A stretch of DNA of 64,000 bases from WHSW01 sp963759295. Lineage in GTDB: Bacteria; Actinomycetota; Thermoleophilia; Solirubrobacterales; 70-9. Within the stretch, counting starts at the first letter, position 1; each line of letters starts with the position of its first letter. Under the pieces are notes generated by a model, which was not told where the DNA came from, ran no database searches, and saw only the letters and a program-made list of their open reading frames with translations. Positions 17,233 to 26,030 of the stretch are shown one piece after another. The DNA is taken from the NCBI GenBank assembly GCA_963759295.1, contig CAVWYT010000011.1, positions 124,001 to 188,000 on the forward strand, in the 5' to 3' direction. A program made the translations under genes and the position numbers.

Positions 17233-18080
17233 CGCGCGTCGTCGAGCGCGCCGGCGAACTCGAGCAGCTCGTCGAGGCTGTCGAAGCTGAGCTCGGCGCG
17301 CACGCCCCTGCGCGCCGCGTGGACGCGCACGCCGGTGCCCAGCGCGCGCTCCAGCGCATCCTCGGCGCGCTCCAGCGCCGCCCGCTGATCGGGATGCGCA
17401 ACGACCTTCGAACGCTTGACCTGTCCGGACGCGTTGGCGCGGCGCTCGGTCTCGCGCACCGACCACCCGGCGGCGACCGCGTCGCGAGCAAGGCGGCGGC
17501 GGACGTCGTTGTCCTTCGCGATCAGGATCGCGCGGCCGTGGCCTTCGCTGAGCTCGCCCGCGGTGAGCAGCTCGAGCACCTCGTCGGGGAGGTCGAGCAG
17601 GCGGATCAGATTCGAGACCGCCGGGCGCGTGCGGCCGAGCCGCCGCGCCAGCTCCTCCCTGGACAGGCCGAGGTCCTCGATCAGCGCCGCGCAAGCGCGT
17701 GCCTGGTCCACCGGGTTGAGGTCCTCGCGGGCGACGTTCTCGATCAGCGCGGTCTGCATCCGACGCGCCTCGTCCTCGTCGCGGACCACCGCGGGGACGA
17801 CCTCCAGGCCCGCCTCGCGCGCGGCGCGCCAGCGCCGCTCACCGGCGATCAGCTCGTAGCGGCCGTCGGGAAGCGGGCGCACGATCAGCGGCTGGATCAC
17901 GCCCGCCTCGGAGATCGACTCGGCCAGCGCCGCGATCGAACCGGGCTCGACCCGGCGGCGCGGCTGATCGGGGTTGGGCCGGATCAGGCCGACCGGAAGC
18001 TCGCGGTAGTCGACGTCCCCGGCGGTCGTCTCCGGCAGGATCGCGGCGAGCCCCCGGCCTATGCCGCGTTGGTTGGTCAC
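17229..18080 (-). CDS. parB: Chromosome-partitioning protein ParB
   Basis: 283 residues. It has the ParB N-terminal CTPase fold with IRPNPDQPRR and the catalytic-type motif GERRWRAA near residue 81, then NVAREDLNPVDQA, and a helix-turn-helix that includes LARRLGRTRPAVSNLIRLL for parS recognition, and a C-terminal dimerisation segment. It loads at parS sites and slides as a clamp, working with ParA in origin segregation. GTG start at 18080 overlaps the parA stop by four bases. Its stop overlaps the convergent sigma factor gene stop. Confidence 0.96.
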   Translation of the reverse strand: MTNQRGIGRGLAAILPETTAGDVDYRELPVGLIRPNPDQPRRRVEPGSIAALAESISEAGVIQPLIVRPLPDGRYELIAGERRWRAAREAGLEVVPAVVRDEDEARRMQTALIENVAREDLNPVDQARACAALIEDLGLSREELARRLGRTRPAVSNLIRLLDLPDEVLELLTAGELSEGHGRAILIAKDNDVRRRLARDAVAAGWSVRETERRANASGQVKRSKVVAHPDQRAALERAEDALERALGTGVRVHAARRGVRAELSFDSLDELLEFAGALDDAR

Positions 18081-18862
18081 GCCGCGACCGACTCGTCGTC
18101 GGGCGCGGATCGCGCCTCCAGCTCCTCGAGCAAGGCGCGGTAGGCATCAGCGCTGCGGGACTGCGGCGCATGCTCGGTGATCGGCACCCCGTGGCTCGGG
18201 GCTTCGGCGAGGCGAACGCTGCGGGGGATCACGGTATCGAACACCTGTTCGGGTAGATGCTTCCTCAGCTCCGCCTCGACGTCGTGCGCGAGGCGGGTCC
18301 TCTCGTCGTGCATGGTGATCAGCACGCCGGTCAGAACCAACGACGGGTTGAGGCTGCGGCGAACCAACTCGAGGGTCTCCAGGAATTGGACCAGGCCCTC
18401 AAGCGCCAGATACTCCGCCTGCACGGGAACGATCACCCGGTCGGCGGCGGCGAGCGCGTTCACGGTTACCGGGCCGAGCGAAGGCGGGCAGTCGAGCAGG
18501 GTGAGGGCGAAGCGCTCACGCACCGGGCCGAGCCCGTCGCGGAGCCGGTGCTCGTAACCGTCCATCCGCGGCAGCTCGACCGAGGCGCCGGCGAGATCAC
18601 GGCTCGCGGGCACGATCCAGAGGTTGTCGGGGCCGCCGGACCGCGCCGCGACGGCGACCGAGGTGTCGCCGCAGAGACACTCATAGCTCGACGGCGTCCG
18701 GTCGCGACCGAGGCCGAGCGCGACCGTCGCGTTGCACTGCGGGTCGAGGTCGACGAGCAGGACCTGGCGCCCGGCGGCGGCGGCGCACGCGGCGAGGTTG
18801 ACCGCCGTGGTCGTCTTGCCGACCCCGCCCTTCTGGTTGGCGACCGCGTAGACGGCGCCCAT
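18077..18862 (-). CDS. parA: Chromosome-partitioning ATPase ParA (Soj)
   Basis: 261 residues. The deviant Walker A motif NQKGGVGKTTTAVNL sits at residues 9-23, VDLDPQCNAT follows, and the Walker B-type LLDCPPSLGPVTVNAL is near residue 120. The C-terminal part, TVIPRSVRLAEAPSHGVPI, is characteristic of Soj. ParA forms ATP-dependent dimers on nucleoid DNA and moves ParB-parS complexes. It overlaps parB downstream and lies about 75 bases after rsmG in a leftward operon from the replication core. Confidence 0.97.
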   Translation of the reverse strand: MGAVYAVANQKGGVGKTTTAVNLAACAAAAGRQVLLVDLDPQCNATVALGLGRDRTPSSYECLCGDTSVAVAARSGGPDNLWIVPASRDLAGASVELPRMDGYEHRLRDGLGPVRERFALTLLDCPPSLGPVTVNALAAADRVIVPVQAEYLALEGLVQFLETLELVRRSLNPSLVLTGVLITMHDERTRLAHDVEAELRKHLPEQVFDTVIPRSVRLAEAPSHGVPITEHAPQSRSADAYRALLEELEARSAPDDESVAA

Positions 18863-18938
18863 CAGCCGCTCCGATCGCGGATCGTGGACATTGACCTCGA
18901 CCTTAGCTTCAGCGGTGGCGGCAGGAGCGTCGCCGCGA

Positions 18939-19616
18939 TCACCTTCCCGCTCCTAGCGGGCGCTTCTTCGCCATTCCGGGTCGACGCGGCAGCTCCGGCG
19001 GCGTCGGGCCGGCCTTGCGCATGAGGTGCAGATGGCGATGCTCGAAGCCGGCCTTCGCCGCGGCCGGGACGATCCGCTGCGGCTCGATCGCCAACCGCGG
19101 AGCCGCCCGCGCGAGCTCGGCCTCCTCGCCGGGGTCGCGACGTCCCTTCCAGGCGACCAGTGCTCCGCCCTCACGCAGCAGGGGAGAGGCGAGCTCGGCC
19201 AGCGTCGCGAGCCGACCGACCGCGCGCGCGGTGACCACGTCGTAGAGCTCGCGACCGCCGTCGGGCCGGGACCGGCGGGCCCATTCCTCGGATCGAGCGT
19301 GCACCGAGTGCGCGTTGTCGAGCCGGGCGGCCGCGATCGCGCGGGTGATGAAAGCGGCCTTCCGGGCGACGGACTCGATCAAGTCGACGCGGGTCGTGGG
19401 CAGCGCCGCCGCGAGCACGAGCCCGGGGAAGCCTGCGCCCGAGCCGAGATCCGCGAGCCGCTCGGGCTCGCCGACGAGCTCCAGCCCGCCGAGCGAGTCG
19501 CGGACGTGGACCCGCCACGCCTCCGCCGGGGTCCGAACCGAGCTCAGTGACGCCGGGTCGTGGGCGAGCAGTTCGAGCACCGGCTCGAGCCTCGCCCGCA
19601 ACCCCGCCTCGATCAA
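18939..19616 (-). CDS. rsmG: 16S rRNA (guanine527-N7)-methyltransferase
   Basis: 225 residues. The SAM-binding motif LADLGSGAGFPGLVLA is near residue 55, followed by VDLIESVARKAAF and VTARAVGRLATLAELASPLL, all typical of RsmG (GidB). It methylates G527 of 16S rRNA; loss gives low-level streptomycin resistance in other bacteria. Translation appears to start at a TTG at 19616 overlapping the jag stop (TTGA). The order jag-rsmG-parA-parB is conserved in many bacterial origin regions. Confidence 0.95.
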   Translation of the reverse strand: MIEAGLRARLEPVLELLAHDPASLSSVRTPAEAWRVHVRDSLGGLELVGEPERLADLGSGAGFPGLVLAAALPTTRVDLIESVARKAAFITRAIAAARLDNAHSVHARSEEWARRSRPDGGRELYDVVTARAVGRLATLAELASPLLREGGALVAWKGRRDPGEEAELARAAPRLAIEPQRIVPAAAKAGFEHRHLHLMRKAGPTPPELPRRPGMAKKRPLGAGR

Positions 19617-20095
19617 CCCGCCTCGGCGAGCAGCGGTGCGACGATCACGCAGCGCCCGGGCTCCTCGCCCTCACTGAACGTCTCCAGGCCCGGTCGGTCC
19701 TTGAGGCGGTCGTGGACGACCTTGCGCTCGGTCGGGCTCATCGGCTCGAGCTCGATCTCCTTGCCCGTCTTGAGCGCACGCTCCGCGGCGCGGTCGGCCT
19801 GGCGCTCGACGGCCTCGCGGCGGCGCTCGCGATAGCCCGCCGCGTCGACCGAAACGCGTTTGCGGTCGCCGCGGCCGCGGAAGGCTGCCCGGTAGCAGAG
19901 CAGCTGGACCGCGTCGATCGTCTGGGCGCGCCGGCCGATCAGGAGGCCGAGGTCCTCGCCCTCGACCCTGGCGGCGATCTCGTCCGAGCTCTCCTCGACC
20001 GTGACCTCGCCGTCGAGGTCCAGCGCGTCGACAATCTCGTCGAGCAGGGCCTCAACGCGTTCGCGGGGCTCGGTGGGGAACGCCTCCGCGCTCAC
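19613..20095 (-). CDS. jag: KH/R3H RNA-binding protein (Jag/KhpB)
   Basis: 160 residues from the GTG at 20095. A type II KH domain with EGEDLGLLIGRRAQTIDAVQ (about residues 48-67) is followed by an R3H domain, ELEPMSPTERKVVHDRLKD with the Arg-Xaa3-His pattern. It lacks the N-terminal Jag_N domain of Firmicute proteins. KhpB binds RNA and influences cell division and expression in Gram-positives. It overlaps yidC upstream and rsmG downstream by four bases each, so it is tightly coupled. Confidence 0.93.
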   Translation of the reverse strand: MSAEAFPTEPRERVEALLDEIVDALDLDGEVTVEESSDEIAARVEGEDLGLLIGRRAQTIDAVQLLCYRAAFRGRGDRKRVSVDAAGYRERRREAVERQADRAAERALKTGKEIELEPMSPTERKVVHDRLKDRPGLETFSEGEEPGRCVIVAPLLAEAG

Positions 20096-20853
20096 CGTCG
20101 CTTCTTTCGCTTTCTCGGCGGCGGAGGGGGTGGCTTGGCGGCCTTCTTCGTCTCCTCGGGCGGCGGCGGGTGCGGCGCCGGGATCAGCCTTTGCACGATC
20201 ACCTGCTGTCCGAGGCTCCAGATGTTGGTCGTGATCCAGTAGACGGCGAGGCCGGCCGGTTGGGCGGCGATGATCGGCGCGAACAGCACCGGGAAGGCGA
20301 GCAGCAGGTAACGCTGCGGTCCCATTGTCGTCTGCGTGGTGGCCGTCGTGTAGATGAAGGTCAGCGCCGTGGTGACGATGAACAGGACGATCAGCGCGAT
20401 CTGCTCGGCCCCTTCGGGCTTCTCGATGATCGAGTTCACGAACAAGAAGCTCTGGCTCGCGCCGCTGGTGACCACGTCGTCGCTGAACGTCGAGGACCGC
20501 AGCAGCGAGTAGACGGCGATGAAGAACGGGATCTGGAGCAGAAACGGGAAGCACGAGGAGAGGGGGTTGACCCCGTGCTCCTTGTAGAGCGCCATCATCT
20601 CGCGCTGCTGGCGCTCGCGGTCGTCCTTGTACTTCTCCTGCAGCTTCTTCAGCTCCGGCGCGACGAGCTGCATCCGGCGCATCGACTTGATCCCGCGGAT
20701 CGAGAGCGGGAGCACGAGCAGGCGGACGGTGAACGTCAGAGCGACGATCGCGAGCCCCCAGGAGAGGCCGACCTGCTCCTGGAAGAACTTGATGATCGCC
20801 TCGGCGAGGTCGACGAACGGCTGGAAGATGCCGAGCACCGCGACGACGATCAT
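20092..20853 (-). CDS. yidC: Membrane protein insertase YidC/Oxa1
   Basis: 253 residues with about five transmembrane segments. The basic residue needed in the hydrophilic groove lies in TFTVRLLVLPLSIRGIKSMR; a cytoplasmic helical hairpin rich in charge follows (PELKKLQEKYKDDRERQQRE), and ALYKEHGVNPLSSCFPFLLQ is the conserved hairpin-to-TM segment. The C-terminal tail is a proline-lysine-arginine run that can contact ribosomes. There is no long periplasmic domain, as in Gram-positive YidC. It overlaps yidD upstream and jag downstream. Confidence 0.96.
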   Translation of the reverse strand: MIVVAVLGIFQPFVDLAEAIIKFFQEQVGLSWGLAIVALTFTVRLLVLPLSIRGIKSMRRMQLVAPELKKLQEKYKDDRERQQREMMALYKEHGVNPLSSCFPFLLQIPFFIAVYSLLRSSTFSDDVVTSGASQSFLFVNSIIEKPEGAEQIALIVLFIVTTALTFIYTTATTQTTMGPQRYLLLAFPVLFAPIIAAQPAGLAVYWITTNIWSLGQQVIVQRLIPAPHPPPPEETKKAAKPPPPPPRKRKKRR

Positions 20854-21158
20854 GCGGCCGCTCCGTGCTTATGCTCGTGGCCGCTCGATCCGCGAAACAG
20901 GGAGCGGTCGGAGAGCTCGTCGACGCCGCCGTCGCTCCACGGGTTGCAGCGCACGACCCTCCACGCGCCGACGACCGTGCCGCGGATCACGCCCAGCTCC
21001 CGGACGGCCTGGATCGCGTATGACGAGCAACTCGGGTAGTACCTGCAGCGCGGCGGCAGGGCTGGGGAGATCAGGCGCTGGTAGGCGAGCAGCGGCAGTA
21101 AGAACAGCTCGCGCATCAGGCGAGGCACGGCGGCCACGGGCGCAGCGAGCCGTTTCAC
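20850..21158 (-). CDS. yidD: Membrane protein insertion efficiency factor YidD
   Basis: 102 residues. An amphipathic N-terminal half contains LLAYQRLISPALPPRCRYYP, followed by SCSSYAIQAVRELGVIRG and RVVRCNPWSDGGVDEL, the invariant three-cysteine pattern of the family. The C-terminus is histidine-rich. YidD assists YidC-dependent insertion in other bacteria. The start is a GTG at 21158, three bases before the rnpA stop, and a parS-like palindrome overlaps this start codon. Confidence 0.95.
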   Translation of the reverse strand: MKRLAAPVAAVPRLMRELFLLPLLAYQRLISPALPPRCRYYPSCSSYAIQAVRELGVIRGTVVGAWRVVRCNPWSDGGVDELSDRSLFRGSSGHEHKHGAAA

Positions 21159-21166
21159 GTGTTACG
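21151..21166. promoter_or_regulatory. Candidate parS site (ParB binding)
   Basis: The 16 bases match 12 of 16 positions of the parS consensus TGTTTCACGTGAAACA, with the whole left arm and centre (GTTTCACGTG) intact. It lies at the rnpA stop and yidD start, inside the origin region and about 3 kb from parAB, which is where parS sites cluster in other actinobacteria. The right arm is degraded (two central-right mismatches), so binding is not certain. Confidence 0.45.
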
Positions 21167-21536
21167 CCGCCTCCGCGCGCGCCGATTGCTCGACCAGCTC
21201 CGCGAGCGCCTCGGCGAGTCCGCGTGTCCCCCCACGCTCGACCAACCCGGCGGCATCCGGCCGCGCGACGAGCACGAAGTCGTGGTCGACGGGCAGGGCT
21301 TCGTCAAGGCTCCAGAACGCCTCGCGCAGCGCACGCTTGACGGCGTTGCGCTGCACCGCGCCGCCGACCTTGCGGCTGACCGAGATCCCGAGTCGGACGT
21401 CGCCGGCGCCGCCCTCGGCCGGTCGCGGGAACGAATAGAGCACCAGATACCGGTTCGCATAGGAGCGCCCGTCGCGGTACACGCGGTCGAAGTCCCCGCT
21501 TCGCGACAGCCGGCCGCGCCTGCGCCGCTCAGCCAT
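21162..21536 (-). CDS. rnpA: Ribonuclease P protein component
   Basis: 124 residues. It starts with RRRRGRLSRSGDFDRVYRDG and contains LGISVSRKVGGAVQRNAVKR, the RNR-type helix of RnpA, then LREAFW. It assists the RNase P RNA in 5' maturation of tRNAs. It follows rpmH by about 20 bases on the minus strand, the usual rpmH-rnpA pair. The RNA partner, rnpB, is not in this window. Confidence 0.96.
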   Translation of the reverse strand: MAERRRRGRLSRSGDFDRVYRDGRSYANRYLVLYSFPRPAEGGAGDVRLGISVSRKVGGAVQRNAVKRALREAFWSLDEALPVDHDFVLVARPDAAGLVERGGTRGLAEALAELVEQSARAEAA

Positions 21537-21558
21537 TCGCCAGGCTCCAACGCACGCC

Positions 21559-21693
21559 CTACGGGCTGAGGCGCTTGCGGCCCTTGCGCCGGCGGCGCCG
21601 GATCACGTCGCGCCCCGAGCGCGTCCGCATCCGGGCTCGAAAGCCGTGCGTGCGGGCTCGCTTGCGCTTCTTGGGCTGCCACGTGCGCTTCAT
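21559..21693 (-). CDS. rpmH: 50S ribosomal protein bL34
   Basis: 44 residues, very basic: MKRTWQPKKRKRARTHGFRA begins it and RSGRDVIRRRRRKGRKRL ends it, both diagnostic of bL34. The ATG at 21693 gives the normal size; the frame open further upstream is not family-like. It is the first gene of the leftward group and lies 118 bases from dnaA, which reads the other way. Confidence 0.97.
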   Translation of the reverse strand: MKRTWQPKKRKRARTHGFRARMRTRSGRDVIRRRRRKGRKRLSP

Positions 21694-21811
21694 CGCGGCG
21701 CGCAGTCTACAGAGCGACCTCGGGCTCGCGTGGACCCGGCGGCCCGGTCTTTCCCGCGAAATGCGAGGTGGCCGGCCAGGTCGCTCGGCGGCGGATGTAT
21801 GGTCGCTCGCC

Positions 21812-23199
21812 GTGGCCCGGCAAGCGCCCACCGACGACCTCGCCTCCGCCTGGGCGAAGGTCCGCGGTGAGCTCGAACGATCGCTCCCGGACTCGACCTT
21901 CAAGCTCTGGCTCGAGCCGTTGAGGGCGGTCAGCTCCCAGGGCTCGACGGTTTTGCTCACCGCCCCACCGGCGGTCCGCACCTGGGTCGAGAGACGCTAC
22001 GGCGCGGCTCTCGCCGCCGCGCTTCGCCGCCAGCACTCCGGATTCGACGACGTCGCCTTCATCGACACCGAGGCCGGGGCCGCCGGGAGCGCGCCCGATG
22101 CGCCAGCTTCGCTGCCGGTCGACCCGCGGCACGATTTCGACCGCTTCGTGATCGGTCCCGGCAACCGCCTCGCCCACGCAGCTGCGCTCGCGGTGGCCGA
22201 GCTCCCCGGCGAGGCCTACAACCCGCTCTTTTTGCACGGCTCGCCCGGGCTCGGCAAGACCCATCTGCTCGGCGCGATCGTCGACTACATGCGCCGTAAC
22301 CATCGGGCGCTCACCGTCCACTACACGACGGCCGAGCGATTCACCGCCGAGTTCGTCGCCGCCCTGCGGCGCGACGGGCCGGAGGTGTTCAAGGCCCGCT
22401 ACCGCGAGCTCGACGCGCTGCTGATCGACGACATCCAGGTGCTCGAGGGAAAGGAGCGAACCGAGGAGGAGTTCGTCCACACCTTCAACGCCCTCTACTC
22501 GGCCGGCAAGCAGATCGTGCTCTCCAGCGACCGTCCCCCGGAGGCGCTCTCCCGGCTCGCCGAGCGGCTGCGCGACCGCTTTGGATGGGGGCTCACGGTC
22601 GAGGTCGAGCCGCCCGATCTGCGCACCCGGATGGCTCTGCTGTGGCGGCTCGCCGGCGACCAGCAACCAGGCGTCGAGCCCGGCGTCCTCCACGAGATCG
22701 CCCGCCGCGCTCCGGGCAACATCCGCTTGCTCGAGGGCGCGATGACCCGCGTGCTCGCGATCTCCTCGATGCTCAGCGAGCCGCTCTCCGAGCCCGTCGT
22801 CCACCAGGCTCTCGGCCATCCTGAGGCGGCGGCGAGCCGACGCGATCGGGAGGGGTAACCCTCGAGGCGATCCAGGATGCCGTCTGCCGGGTCCACGACC
22901 TCAGCAAGGCCGAACTGCTCTCGGCCCGTCGCTCCCCCCGAATCGCCCACGCGCGCCAGATCGCGATGTACTTGGCTCGCGAGCTCACCGAGCTCTCGCT
23001 GACCCAGATCGCGCGGGGCTTCGACCGCGACCACACCACCGTCCTGCACGCGATTCGCGCCGTCTCCAACCGGCTCGAGCCGGAGTCGGAGACCGCCGTC
23101 GCCATCCATACGATCCGACGCGGGTTGGGGAAAGGCGAGCCCGGTCCGGGCCTCGATCCCCCCCACGGACCCTCCGATCCACAGGGCCCGGCCGCCTAG
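21812..23199 (+). CDS. dnaA: Chromosomal replication initiator DnaA, interrupted by a one-base frameshift
   Basis: DnaA melts the origin and loads the helicase. The first segment (GTG 21812 to a stop at 22858) holds domain I (LASAWAKVRGELERSLPDS), a short domain II and the AAA+ domain III with LHGSPGLGKTHLL and LDALLIDDIQVLEG. Domain IV continues in another frame from about 22856 to 23199 with TLEAIQDAVC, ARQIAMYLARELTELSL and the DnaA-box-binding DRDHTTVLHAIRAV. The frames join perfectly (REGVTLEAIQ) if one G is added to the GGGG run at 22852-22855. Since DnaA is essential, an under-called homopolymer is more likely than a real break. Confidence 0.93.
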
Positions 23200-23302
23200 T
23201 CCACGGGCCAAAGTTCGATCGTCAAGCCAAATTCCCGAGCTCGACCCACAGAATCCACGAATCAGATACATCTGATCCAAGTAGGAAGATGAACGATCCC
23301 CG

Positions 23303-24412
23303 ATGAAGCTTTCCGTTCCACGCGATTCACTCTCCGGCGGTCTGCAGCTCGTCGGCCGAGCCGTCTCAACCCGCGGCACGCTGCCCTCGCTCGGCGGGAT
23401 CATGGTGATCGCTGCCGATGGCGCGCTCACCTTGCGCGCCACCGACATGGAGCTCGGCCTCACCCGGATCATCGGCGATGCCGCCACTGAGCTCGACGGC
23501 ACGGTGCTGCTTCCGGGGCGCCTGTTCTCCGACGTCGTCCGCAGCCTCCCGCCCGGGCCCGTGTCGCTCGAGCTGCGGGCTGAACAGCGGGATGTCGAGA
23601 TCGGTGGCGGTGGCGCGAGGTTTCATCTGCGCACCCTGCCGGCCGAGGACTTCCCGCGACTCCCGGAGCTCGAGGTGGAGGCGGTCAAGCTGCCCGCGAC
23701 GCCGCTGGCCGCGACGATCGACCTGGTGGCGCGGGCTGCGTCGCGCGACGAGATCCGCCCGATCCTCACCGGGGTGCTGGTGCAGGCGGAGGACAGCCGG
23801 CTGACCATGGTCGCCACCGACTCCTATCGCCTCAGCGTCAAGCACACGGAGCTCGAGGCGCCGGTTTCACAGTCGCTGGAGGCCAACATCCCGGCCCGGG
23901 CGCTACGCGAGCTCGCCCGGATCGTCTCGGCGGAGGGCGCCGAGGAGGTCGAGATCTCCCTATCGCGCAACCAAGCGGTCTTCCGGACCGCGGGTGTCAC
24001 CCTGTCCTCGCGGCTGATCGAGGGCCAGTTTCCGAGTTGGCGCCAACTGATCCCGGAATCGTTCGAGCACGACGTGCGCCTGCCACGCGAGGAATTGCTC
24101 GAGACCACGCGCCGGATCAGTCAGCTGGCGCAACGCAACGCGCCGCTGCGCCTCGCGTTCGCGGAGGGCGAGCTCACCGTCGCGGCGGAGACGCCAGAGA
24201 TCGGCGACGCGAGCGAGGGCATCCCCGCCCCCTACTCCGGCGAGCCCTTGGAGATCGCCTTCAACCCGCAGTTCTTCATCGAGGGCATCGAGAGCGTCGG
24301 CACCGACGAGGTCGCCGTCCAGCTGAGCTCGCCGCTGCGGCCGGGGCTGCTGCGACCGGTCGGTGACAACGACTTCAGCTACCTCGTGATGCCGATCCGG
24401 CTCAACGTCTAG
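23303..24412 (+). CDS. dnaN: DNA polymerase III beta subunit (sliding clamp)
   Basis: 369 residues. Three repeated clamp domains are readable; the first starts MKLSVPRDSLSGGLQLVGRA, the middle contains PILTGVLVQAEDSRLTMVAT followed by DSYRLSVKH, and the end PVGDNDFSYLVMPIRL is the usual C-terminus. The clamp tethers polymerase to DNA. It follows dnaA after a 103-base spacer, the typical place for oriC in actinobacteria, and precedes recF by 15 bases. Confidence 0.97.
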   Translation: MKLSVPRDSLSGGLQLVGRAVSTRGTLPSLGGIMVIAADGALTLRATDMELGLTRIIGDAATELDGTVLLPGRLFSDVVRSLPPGPVSLELRAEQRDVEIGGGGARFHLRTLPAEDFPRLPELEVEAVKLPATPLAATIDLVARAASRDEIRPILTGVLVQAEDSRLTMVATDSYRLSVKHTELEAPVSQSLEANIPARALRELARIVSAEGAEEVEISLSRNQAVFRTAGVTLSSRLIEGQFPSWRQLIPESFEHDVRLPREELLETTRRISQLAQRNAPLRLAFAEGELTVAAETPEIGDASEGIPAPYSGEPLEIAFNPQFFIEGIESVGTDEVAVQLSSPLRPGLLRPVGDNDFSYLVMPIRLNV

Positions 24413-24427
24413 AGCCGTGGCGACGCC

Positions 24428-25540
24428 ATGGTCGTCGAAGCTGTCAGCGTTCTCGACCTCCGGAACCTCGCCACCTGTGAGGTCGAGCTCGGCCCCGGCC
24501 TGAACCTCCTCTGGGGCCCGAACGGCGCCGGCAAGACCAATCTGCTCGAGGCCACCTACATGGCGCTCGCCGGGCGCTCATGCAGGACGCGCGACGACCG
24601 CGAGGCGATCGCCTTCGGGCGCCCACTGGCGCGCGCCGAAGCGCGGGTGGGCGACGGCGAGCGGGCTCGCCGGTTCATGTTCTCGATCAGTCGCAGCGAG
24701 GGGCGCCGCCACCTGGTCGACGGGTTGCAGGTCGGCGCGGAAAGCGCGAGCCTGCGCCCGGCGCTGGCGGTCTTCATGCCGGATCGCCTGGCGCTCGTCA
24801 AGGGCCCGCCCGCAGGCCGGCGCACTCACCTGGACGGCTTCTGCGCGGCGCTGTGGCCGGGGCGCGACGAGTCGCGCCGGCGTTATTCGCGCGCCCTCGC
24901 ACAGCGCAACGCGCTGCTCGGACGGATCCGCGCCGGGATCGCCGGGCGGGCGACGCTCGACGCCTGGGACCTCGAGCTCGCCACGGCGGGCGTCGAGCTC
25001 GCCGCCAACCGCGCCCTCGCCGCCGGGCGCCTCGCCCAGCCTTTCGCCGCCGCCGCCGCGGCGCTCGGTCTCGGCGATTCGGCGACCCTGTCCTATCGGC
25101 CGCGCAGCTCCGCGGCCGATCCAGAGCGCCTCGCCGCCGAGCTTGTCGAGCGTCGCGACTCCGACGTGGCTCGCGGCTACACGGGCTGGGGCCCCCACCA
25201 CGACGAGCTCGCGCTCGATCTCGGAGATCGCTCCCTGCGCCGCTACGGCTCTCAGGGCCAGCAGCGCACCGCGCTCCTCGCGCTGCTGTTCGCGGAGCGC
25301 CGCGTGCTGGTCGGCGACCGGCGACCGGCTCCGCTGATGCTGCTCGACGACGTCACCAGCGAGCTCGACGCCGATCGACGCCGGCTTCTCGTCGAGCATC
25401 TCGCCGAGGGTGGCGGGCAGGCGCTGGTGACGGCGACCGAGCCCGGGCAGCTGCCGGCGGGCGCCTGCGGGCGCCGGGAGATCGCGATCCGCGTCGGCCG
25501 GCCGCTGGGGCGCGCGGCGGTGGACGAGAGCGCCGCGTGA
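24428..25540 (+). CDS. recF: DNA replication and repair ATPase RecF
   Basis: 370 residues. SMC-like ATPase head with Walker A LLWGPNGAGKTNLLEA near residue 29, the FMPDRLALVKGPPAGRR region, a signature-like RYGSQGQQRTALLALLFAE, and Walker B LMLLDDVTSELDADRR. RecF helps load RecA at gaps and supports replication restart. Its stop overlaps the dciA GTG by four bases (GTGA). Gene order dnaN-recF-dciA-gyrB matches other actinobacteria. Confidence 0.95.
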   Translation: MVVEAVSVLDLRNLATCEVELGPGLNLLWGPNGAGKTNLLEATYMALAGRSCRTRDDREAIAFGRPLARAEARVGDGERARRFMFSISRSEGRRHLVDGLQVGAESASLRPALAVFMPDRLALVKGPPAGRRTHLDGFCAALWPGRDESRRRYSRALAQRNALLGRIRAGIAGRATLDAWDLELATAGVELAANRALAAGRLAQPFAAAAAALGLGDSATLSYRPRSSAADPERLAAELVERRDSDVARGYTGWGPHHDELALDLGDRSLRRYGSQGQQRTALLALLFAERRVLVGDRRPAPLMLLDDVTSELDADRRRLLVEHLAEGGGQALVTATEPGQLPAGACGRREIAIRVGRPLGRAAVDESAA

Positions 25541-25854
25541 GTCGGCGCTCGCAGCCCCGCGCGCTCGCCGAGATCCTCGGGGCCGCACGGGCCAAGGCCG
25601 AGCCGGCGACGTTGATCGCGGCGGTCCAGGGCTGTTGGTGGGAGGCCGCGGGCGAGCGGATCGCCGCCGAGGCGACCCCGGTTCGCGAGCGCGACGGGGT
25701 CGTCACCGTCGCCTGCCGCGCCGCCACCTGGGCGCAGGAGCTCGACCTGCTCCAGGGAGAGCTGCTCGAGCGCGTCAACCGTGCCCTGGCACCGCGTCGA
25801 ATCTCCCGTTTTCGCTTCGTCGTCGCCGACCAGCGCGATTTCGACCGGCAATAG
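25537..25854 (+). CDS. DciA-family helicase-loading protein (DUF721)
   Basis: 105 residues. It has the DUF721/DciA pattern: ALAEILGAARAKAEPATL, VQGCWWEAAGERIAAEATPV, VTVACRAATWAQELDLLQGE, LLERVNRAL. DciA is the ancestral loader of DnaB helicase in bacteria without DnaC/DnaI. It starts at a GTG overlapping the recF stop and ends 176 bases before gyrB. The spacer before gyrB probably holds the gyrase promoter, though I cannot place it with confidence. Confidence 0.88.
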   Translation: MSRRSQPRALAEILGAARAKAEPATLIAAVQGCWWEAAGERIAAEATPVRERDGVVTVACRAATWAQELDLLQGELLERVNRALAPRRISRFRFVVADQRDFDRQ

Positions 25855-26030
25855 TCCCCGATTCGCGTAATTTGCAGGGCTTTTGTCACGGACTGGCCAA
25901 TCTTACGGGGGGCGCGGCTGGTATCCTTATGGGAAGTTGCATCGTTGCCCCGAGCCGTCTGGATTCGGCCCCCTCGCCGGGCCAGTCGGTCGGGGTTTCT
26001 CATCAAAGCGACCGAAGGGGCCTAGACCGA

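Noticed and set aside
25855..26030. Possible sigma-70-type promoter before gyrB (TTGTCA and TATCCT)
   Set aside because: The spacing of about 33 bases is wrong and no second element at 16-18 bases was convincing.
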